From Notamacropus eugenii (taxonomy: Eukaryota; Chordata; Mammalia; Diprotodontia; Macropodidae), in assembly GCF_028372415.1 (NCBI RefSeq), contig NC_092874.1, positions 55,527,865 to 55,591,864 on the forward strand: a stretch of 64,000 nt of DNA, written 5' to 3'. Under the pieces are notes generated by a model that ran no database searches, had not been told where the DNA came from, and saw nothing but the letters and a program-made list of their open reading frames with translations. Made by a program: the position numbers and the translations under genes. The first letter of the stretch is position 1; each line of letters opens with the position of its first letter. Shown in pieces: positions 57,750 to 64,000 of this stretch.

Positions 57750-59376
57750 GGGTGTTTGGGTGCATATACTTGGACCCTAATGCTAAAATAACATTTAAAA
57801 ATCATACTTCTCTCTGGCCTCAAAATACTATCTCAGGCAGTTTCTCCCTCAAGGACACAGCCTGCCCTAGCAACACCCGTTATCTCCCTTCCTCCTGTAG
57901 TAGTCAGCTGCACCTACAGAACTCACCTGCCAGCTATGTACTGAACTGACTATATACTGGGTCATAATGACATTTACTATTCGCTGACCAGTCATGTGTA
58001 TCCTAGATTCAGACATATCTATACTCTCAATTTTTTGAATGTCACCCCATTACTGTACCCTTCATACATGGACATCATTGGCCAAACTTATTGACTGTGA
58101 TGCTAATGAGGGACAGACATTGAATATTTCAGGTTATGTATTACAATCCTGGCACAATATTACTATGAAGGACAGGAATGATTCTGAGATGCAGGGATTT
58201 CCAACACAACACTGGACTATGATCAATGCATAAACAATGCCAGGGGAGTGGAAGATTTTTGTGACAATTGGAGGATCCACGTCCTATATTGATAAGAATA
58301 GGACAAAAGGGGTGTTAGCTAACCACATTTATACAGCTTGAGTATGTTTGGGGGGACAATATGCGTTTATGTGGGGACAAAAGGAAAATGTTACTATTGT
58401 AAAAAGTGTTAACGGTACCTTACAAGGGACTAAGAAGGACATTTATAACATCACCTGCTTCAGCTGCAAGGTTTCAGAGTGTATAGATTATAAAGCCTCC
58501 AGTGTAGTGTTCATTATAACATGACCAAAATATGTACTTATGCCAGTAAAGACTAAGGGTTGGTATAGATCCAGAGCAGATCACATTTTCTGGGAATTAG
58601 AGCAGAAGATAGAGACTGGGGTGGGACCAAGGGTCAAAAGATGTATTAGTTGTGTAATCTTAGGAGTACCTTTGCTGATCTCATTGATTACGTCCACATT
58701 ATCATTGGCTATGTCAGTATCCACAGTACAGAATGAAACGGTACAAGCTAACTTCATGGAAAAGGTGGCATGAAATGTGTCTTTAGGGTTCCAGGAACAA
58801 AGAAAAATTGATTTGGACTTTTATACAGTGATAAAGGATTTAGGAGCTGCTATTGTAGCAGTTGGTGATGAGGTGGATAGGTTGGAATTTCTTCAACGAT
58901 TGGTATGTGATTATCACTGGACCTTCCTATGTGTGTCTAACAACCTGTATAATAAATCAGATTATGATTGGCAAAGGATAAAAAATCATTTGAATGGGAT
59001 TATTGATAATCAGAATTTGACCCTAGAAATTGAGGATTTATATAAGCTTGCCCGAACTATGTATGAAGCAGCAGATCAAGATTTAACTCCTGATAAAACT
59101 GCACAAAATATTATAGATTTCTTCAAACATTTACCCATTCCATCTATTTTCAGTTACATAGCTCATGCTGGAATTGCTTTTATTATGTGCCTATTAGTTC
59201 TTTTGTGTATCCTACCATTTACTGTTAAGTTTGCATGCTTGGTCTTAAAAGGTGTGGTTAAGAGGCTAGATCATAACACACAACTTCTCTGGAAAGCTCG
59301 GGGTTTGGAACTCTTGGGTTATCAGGGTCATGGTGTCCTCAGGAGAAATCTCTTGGGACATCATGTCCTTGCATGA
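57750..59376 (+). pseudogene. Second retroviral env gene, broken
   Basis: The surface-subunit part (57752-58540) has several stops between open pieces. The transmembrane part is open at 58540-58773 and 58777-59376, with a stop (TGA) between. It has a fusion-peptide-like segment after KRCISC, a CX7C loop (CDYHWTFLC), N-glycosylation sites and a membrane anchor (IAFIMCLLVLLCILPF). KRCISC and CDY...C are shared with the env frame at 53891-54733, so the two env genes are related but clearly different. Confidence 0.75.
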
Positions 59377-60612
59377 CTTAACGTGATGGACGACGCTTAT
59401 GCAATAACCAACCTTCACAATTATCTTTTTTTTTTTTTAATGTTTAACAATCACTGCCATACAATTGAGATTTTATCCCCCCCACACCTACCCCCCACTA
59501 CCCCCCTCCCTCCCCACAACTGCATACAATTCTGTATAAGTTCTACATATACTTTCCTATTGAGTATATTTTCACTATAGTCATGCTATGTAGTCAGACT
59601 AAAATAATTGAAAGAAATCATATAACAAATCAAAACATGATACACAAACACATACACATACACAAACATGATCTGCTACATTTTGTGAATGACTTCCATA
59701 TTTCTTTCTCTGAGTGTGGAAGGCATTTTGCCTTGAGAACCACCTTTGGGATTTTTTTTTTTATAAGAAGTTTTTGCGTTATTACAAAATTCCAAGTCTA
59801 CCAGAAAAAACTCTCGCACACTGTGGTCGTTGCTGTGCACAGAGTTCTCCTGGTTCTGCTCCTTTCACTCAGCATCAGGTCATATAAGTCCTTCCAGGCC
59901 TCTCTGAAGTCTTCTTGTTCATCATTTCTTATGGCACAATAGTACTCCATTACATTCATATACCATAATTTATTCAGCCATTCCCCAATTGATGGACATC
60001 CCCTTGACTTCCAGTTTTTGGCCACCACAAAGAGTGCTGCTATAAATCTTTTTGTACATGTGGGACCCTTTCCCATTTTTATGATCTCTTGGGGATATAG
60101 TCCTAGTAGCAATATTGCTGGGTCAAAGGGTATGCACATTTTTGTAGCCCTTTGGGCATAGTTCCAAATTGCTCTCCAGAATGGTTGGATGCGCTCGCAG
60201 CTCCACCAGCAATGAATTAGTGTTCCAACTCTCCCACAACCTCTCCAGCATTTATCATTTTCTTGTTCTGTCATGTTTGCCAATCTTATAGGTGTGATGT
60301 GGTACCTCAGAGTTGTTTTGATTTGCATCTCTCTAATCAATAGTGATTTAGAGCATTTTTTCATATGATTATAGATATCTTTAATTTCTTCCTCTGAAAA
60401 TTGCCTGTTCATATCCTTTGACCATTTATCAATTGGGGAACCTTCACAATTATCTTGAGCAAGAGCAACAATAGCCAAGCAGGTAAGCTCAGCACATAGT
60501 GTATATGAGCTTCTTGCATGCATGGAAGTAGAATGCCTATATATACTCTGAGCTAGCTGAGAATAAACGGAGTGCATACCATCCTTGCTCCCACCTCATT
60601 CATTTGCACCCA
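59377..60612 (+). repeat. LTR of the inner retroviral fragment, split by L1
   Basis: Sequence on both sides of the L1 makes a short LTR of about 220 bp after the L1 is discounted. A TATA box, AATAAA at 60562-60567 and a downstream U5-like stretch are present. Boundaries are approximate. Confidence 0.6.
59428..60438 (-). mobile_element. 5'-truncated L1 inside the inner retroviral LTR
   Basis: An 18-bp duplication, AACCTTCACAATTATCTT, flanks it at 59410-59427 and 60439-60456. The T-run at its left end is the poly(A) tail. The ORF2 tail is open on the minus strand for over 200 codons (INDKWSKDMNRQFSEEEI-type region through [19 protein letters not shown]). It belongs to the same subfamily as the 32.6-33.5 kb copy. 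Confidence 0.9.
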
Positions 60613-60619
60613 GAAGAAA

Positions 60620-61440
60620 GATCTCATGCAGGCATAGATCTTTGGGGAACTCAACAAGAAATTCTCTGCACAAATCAGACCTTTGGCTTACTTTCTTTCC
60701 CTGTGTTCCAAACATCTTTCATAAATTCGGATTTCCAACTAAGTAATCTCGTCCTTCAAGAGTGGTTTAGCTATATTGCACCAATCAGTGGGGCATAGGG
60801 CTATCTCAGAAACGCTTTCTAGAGGGGACTGAATGTACAGATTACCTGGTCCATAACTGATTAATTTCTTTGAGAATTTAAAATCCAGAGGGATATGTTC
60901 TCTTATAGCCACTCTTGGGTTATAGGGATATGGGGTTTCTATTAATGCCAATGTTATCCTCATTTCCGAAAACATTCCTTCTCCTCTTTCTGTGGCTTGC
61001 CAAAGGACTTTTTTGTACAATCCCTTCAGGCTCCTGATTTTTTCACAAACTTGTGATCTAGACCTGTATAATGGAGGAGCAGTGGGAGGAGGAGACTTTT
61101 TTAAATTTTTGTGTGACACACTCCATCAGGTCTTCCTTCTCTTTTACACTACAGGCTGCATCTACCTTTATTGTTTTTGTGGCTAATGGTACTTGTTTGA
61201 GTTTCTGTAGACATATTTTAAGTGTATTCCAAATTGAAAATATTGTAACAGGAGAAGCACTTGGTCTGATGTCTCCATAATACTCACACATTTGATTGCC
61301 TACTGTTTCCCACTTTTCAAGATTTATAGTCCCTTCCTCCAGGTCCTTCATGCCTTTTACCACTTTGATTACTTTATGTAATTCATGACCCCATGCTTAC
61401 ATCACCTGTCTCTTTTAAATGCCTGGGCTCTAGCCTATTG
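60620..61440 (-). pseudogene. Retroviral gag remnant (matrix and start of capsid), broken
   Basis: Two overlapping minus-strand frames (61363-61058 and 61119-60739) are joined by a frameshift. The first looks like a helical matrix domain with WNTLKICLQKLKQ. The second holds a Pro-rich PPPTAPPLY segment and a capsid-like start around PLDFKFSKKLISYGP and CPTDWCNIAKPLL. Stop codons follow after 60739. The beginning also seems shifted out of frame. Assignment to gag rests on position after the primer-binding site and on this pattern. Confidence 0.65.
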
Positions 61441-61620
61441 CTAAAGTGAAACTAATTTTCCCAAGCCACCTCCATCTCTGAGAGTGACTGCACCAAAGAA
61501 GTGGCCCCTTCCAGACCTTGCCATCACCTTTTTCCCCGAGTGCTACTTTCCCCTTCAGCTCCGAGGGTCCTCCTCTGGTCTTGCTACACGATCCAGATGC
61601 CCCTGTGTAGAACAGGTTGG

Positions 61621-61637
61621 GCCCCTCTTGGGCACCA
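61621..61637 (-). other. Retroviral primer-binding site, lysine-tRNA-like
   Basis: TGGTGCCCAAGAGGGGC on the minus strand lies 2 nt after the 5' LTR. It resembles lysine-tRNA sites, which is usual for betaretroviruses, with a few differences. Confidence 0.7.
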
Positions 61638-61639
61638 GG

Positions 61640-62050
61640 TGCTGTGGCCAGTGCAGTCGGGAAGGTCCAGGGCAGTTATGGGGCTCACAGAGTGAGGATG
61701 AAAAGGCATGTGGGACACAGCAGTCCGAACAAGTTGAGTTTATTCTAGACATACTGAGCCAATAAATCAGGGGTTTGGGGTACTTAAATAGTAAAAAAAC
61801 CATAGGGGTAGCAATTGAGGCGTGAAACAGAACAGATAGTGATAAGTAGAAAGGGAGGCCTCAAGGCCTGTTTTCTCAGAATATTATCCTGTATAGCAGT
61901 GGCCCTGATTCCTGGAACTTCAACACCTGAATTCAAGGACATGGACCTGAGAACAATATATCACTTAACTTCTCAAGTCAGCTATATTCTCCCTTGGAGG
62001 AGGGGAACTCTTGATAAGGGGCTCTTTCAAACCCCTCAAGGTTCTCTACA
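61640..62050 (-). repeat. 5' LTR of the outer provirus
   Basis: Starts TGTAGAGAACC and ends in GCA on the minus strand. It contains a CTATTTAAG TATA-like element and an AATAAA (plus-strand TTTATT near 61740). Confidence 0.82.
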
Positions 62051-62114
62051 CACTGATGGGTTATAACTTGCATTTTGTGTGTTTATTTGGAAAATAATGT
62101 AATTACTATGACTT

Positions 62115-63200
62115 TAACACTGTTGGTTTTTGTCCTTCTTCTTCAAAGAGGACCAAAGTGACATCACCATGATAAAGTAAAATTTTAGTGTGTCTGACTG
62201 TGGCTGATCAGACCAATAGGAGGTCAGAATGCTCTACCACATGTTGGGCACAGATAGTCCATGTGAATATTTGGGATGGATATCCCAAATTTGTGCATCC
62301 TACATTTACTTTGTGCTGTCTCAATTCTGCTTTGTTCATAGATCATAGCACCCTTTCTGATGGGGGCATGCCATGCTGAATGGTCCTGTGCCAGTGTCTT
62401 CCATGTTGCACAGTCAAATCCAAAGTTCTTGAGAGAGACCTAGAGAGTATCCTTCTGGCCACCATGTGATTGCCTGACCCATGCAAGTTCTCCATAAAAT
62501 AGTCTTTTTGGCAAGCATATATTTGGCATTCAAACAATGTGGCCAGCCCAACAGAGTTGTGCTCTCTGAAGCATAGTTTGAATACTTGGCAATTTAGTTC
62601 GAACAAGGACTTCAGTGTCTAATATCTTATCCTGCCAGGTGATCCTCAGACTCCTCCTAAGACAGTTCACATGGAAGTGATTCAGTTTGCTGGCATAGTG
62701 CTAGTAGACTGTCCATGTTTCACAAGCATATAACAATGAGGTCAGCACACCAGCTCTGCAGACCTTCGGTTTGGTAGTCAGTCTAATACCTCTTCTCTCC
62801 CAAACTTTTCTTCAGGAGCCTCTCAAACACTGAACTAGCTCTGGCAATACATGCATCAACCTCATTGTCAATGTGTACATCCCTGGAAAGTACACTACCA
62901 AGGGAAATGAACTTATCTACAGCATTCAAAACTTCTCCTTTTGTTGTAACCCATGGTTCCATGTATGGATGGTGTATTGGTGACTGATGGAGCACCTGTG
63001 TTTTCTTGATGTTAAATATTAGGCCAAAATTAGCACAGGCAGCAGAGAATTGATCCATACTTTGTTGCATCTCAGCTTCAGAAGTTGCATTGAGTACACA
63101 TTCATCTGCAAACAGAAAATCATGCACCAACACTCCCTCCACTTTGGTCTTGCAGCAGGTGCAGATATACTGGGAGCTGTAGTCACAACCCTGCACACAG
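62115..63200 (-). pseudogene. RTE-type LINE remnant, reverse transcriptase C-terminal half and 3' UTR
   Basis: Minus-strand frames at 62783-63196 and 62343-62606 encode a decayed non-LTR reverse transcriptase. The catalytic box reads FADE instead of FADD, followed by ATSEAEMQQSMDQFSAACAN, a KKTQVLH segment and LGSVLSRDVHIDNEVDACIA. Frameshifts separate the pieces. The 3' end, near 62130-62160, contains GTCCTCTTTGAAGAAGAAGG on the minus strand. I assign it to an RTE-like clade from this pattern; the clade is not certain. Confidence 0.7.
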
Positions 63201-64000
63201 GGGCCCAGGCCATAAATTTAAAATGCAGCCAGCCAGAAAAATTTCTAAGGACTGTAGCCAAAGAGTTTAGAACACTGGAGAAGATTAATGAATTTTCTTA
63301 CTTGAAACAATTGTTCCAGTATGCAGGACTAACTCCTACTTTTAGCTTTCTTAGGGAGATTATTTAATAAGAAAAAAAGTCACATAATCAAAGTTTGTGG
63401 AACTACTTAAAACAATTTAACAGATTAAGGAGTCTGAAGATTAATCATTTTAAGATTGCAAGGGAAAACCACTGAGATCTTAGGGTAATTCCAGGAACTC
63501 ACTCCCTTCTGAAATATCTTAGTAAGTTTTGCGGTACCACTCTGTAGAATTTGTTTTAAGGAAAATAAGGATTAGATTTTATAAAAATGTTTTAAAAGTA
63601 AATGTCAAGATTCAGAGCTTCATTGCTCTAGAACAATGAAGGAAGGTGGCTAGTATAGAAGTAATCCTACAGTAAAGAAAGAAAAAAATAGGTAAACAGT
63701 TTGTGTTTTGTAGCAATCTCTTGTTAACCCTTCCTTGACATTTGTGACCAGGAAAAGAGAAAAGATTGTTTAAACCAAAGATCTCTTGTAACTCTCCCAG
63801 GTCAGAGACCCTTCCCTTCTCCCTGTTAACCCCTCTTCTCTCTGATCAGATTTCCAAATACAGGTGTTGAAAAAACATGCTGGAAAAATGTAGGGAAACT
63901 TGAATTACTTTCTGGTTACATAAATTTATTAGCTGTGTGCCAAGTGATCTTATCTCTGTTTGCCTAAGTTTTCCTATATGAAAAGAGAAATATAATAATG
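63201..64000. other. AT-rich end of window, nothing recognised
   Basis: No open frame or repeat family assigned. Its composition and word use resemble 54800-57300. Confidence 0.4.

Larger units (their letters stand above)
57740..60612 (+). mobile_element. Second betaretrovirus-like fragment (env plus 3' LTR), opposite orientation, inside the outer provirus
   Basis: A degraded env gene (about 57750-59376) is followed by LTR-like sequence with a TATATATA box (about 60538) and AATAAA (60562-60567), ending near 60612. No gag, pol or 5' LTR of this orientation was found, so it is 5'-truncated or rearranged. The L1 at 59428-60438 splits its LTR. Confidence 0.65.
53465..62050 (-). mobile_element. 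Betaretrovirus-like endogenous provirus (outer), decayed
   Basis: Read on the minus strand: a 5' LTR (61640-62050), a primer-binding site 2 nt beyond it, gag remnants (about 61400-60620), then foreign DNA, an env transmembrane frame (54733-53891), a polypurine tract (53887-53875) and a 3' LTR (53465-53874). The LTRs are about 92% identical by eye (roughly 32 differences in 410 positions). No pol was recognised. The interior is interrupted by a second env gene with LTR in the opposite direction, which is itself interrupted by L1. I did not find a clear target duplication. Confidence 0.8.

Noticed and set aside
53456-62060. Target-site duplication around the outer provirus
   Set aside because: The flanks CAGTGA (left) and CTGATG (right) do not match well enough to claim a duplication.

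Overview
The window is vertebrate nuclear DNA: split genes with GT-AG introns, a CpG island, and a dense load of LINEs, SINEs, a DNA transposon and endogenous retrovirus. The organism is most likely a marsupial. The evidence is inference from the repeats: a tRNA-headed SINE opening with GGCAGCTAGGTGGTGCAG, L1 copies with a G-rich 3' UTR, RTE-type and CR1/L3-type LINEs, and many MIR/THER- and L2-like fragments. I cannot name the species.

Two single-copy genes can be read with confidence and they converge, as ABCB4 and CROT do in other mammals. The last four coding exons of ABCB4 (plus strand, 384-13371) encode the second ATP-binding domain of the canalicular phospholipid floppase. CROT (minus strand, coding exons 18530-38914) is complete: 16 coding exons join in frame to 612 codons, the length I know for human CROT, with the catalytic His at residue 327. 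Its polyadenylation signal is near 17762, and its promoter is probably the CpG island at about 50950-52420, which also carries a 7-bp minisatellite.

Region by region: 1-13.4 kb, ABCB4 3' part, with an L1-like element that carries only ORF1 (6231-9099) in an intron; 13.4-17.7 kb, intergenic DNA full of old SINE and CR1/L3 fragments; 17.7-38.9 kb, CROT body with L1 fragments in its introns; 38.9-52 kb, a long upstream stretch, probably the first CROT intron, holding a 200-bp hAT-type MITE, a palindromic SINE and a second ORF1-only element (46846-49600); 52-53.4 kb, old repeats; 53.4-62.05 kb, a decayed betaretrovirus-like provirus on the minus strand, with an oppositely oriented second env gene plus LTR inside it and a young L1 inside that LTR; 62.1-63.2 kb, an RTE-type LINE remnant; 63.2-64 kb, AT-rich sequence in which I recognise nothing.

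The two host genes act in different places: ABCB4 moves phosphatidylcholine into bile, and CROT makes medium-chain acylcarnitines in peroxisomes. I found no evidence of a previously undescribed gene system. The points most worth a second look are the nested retroelements, the two ORF1-only L1 elements with perfect target duplications, the palindromic SINE, and a long inverted repeat in a CROT intron.
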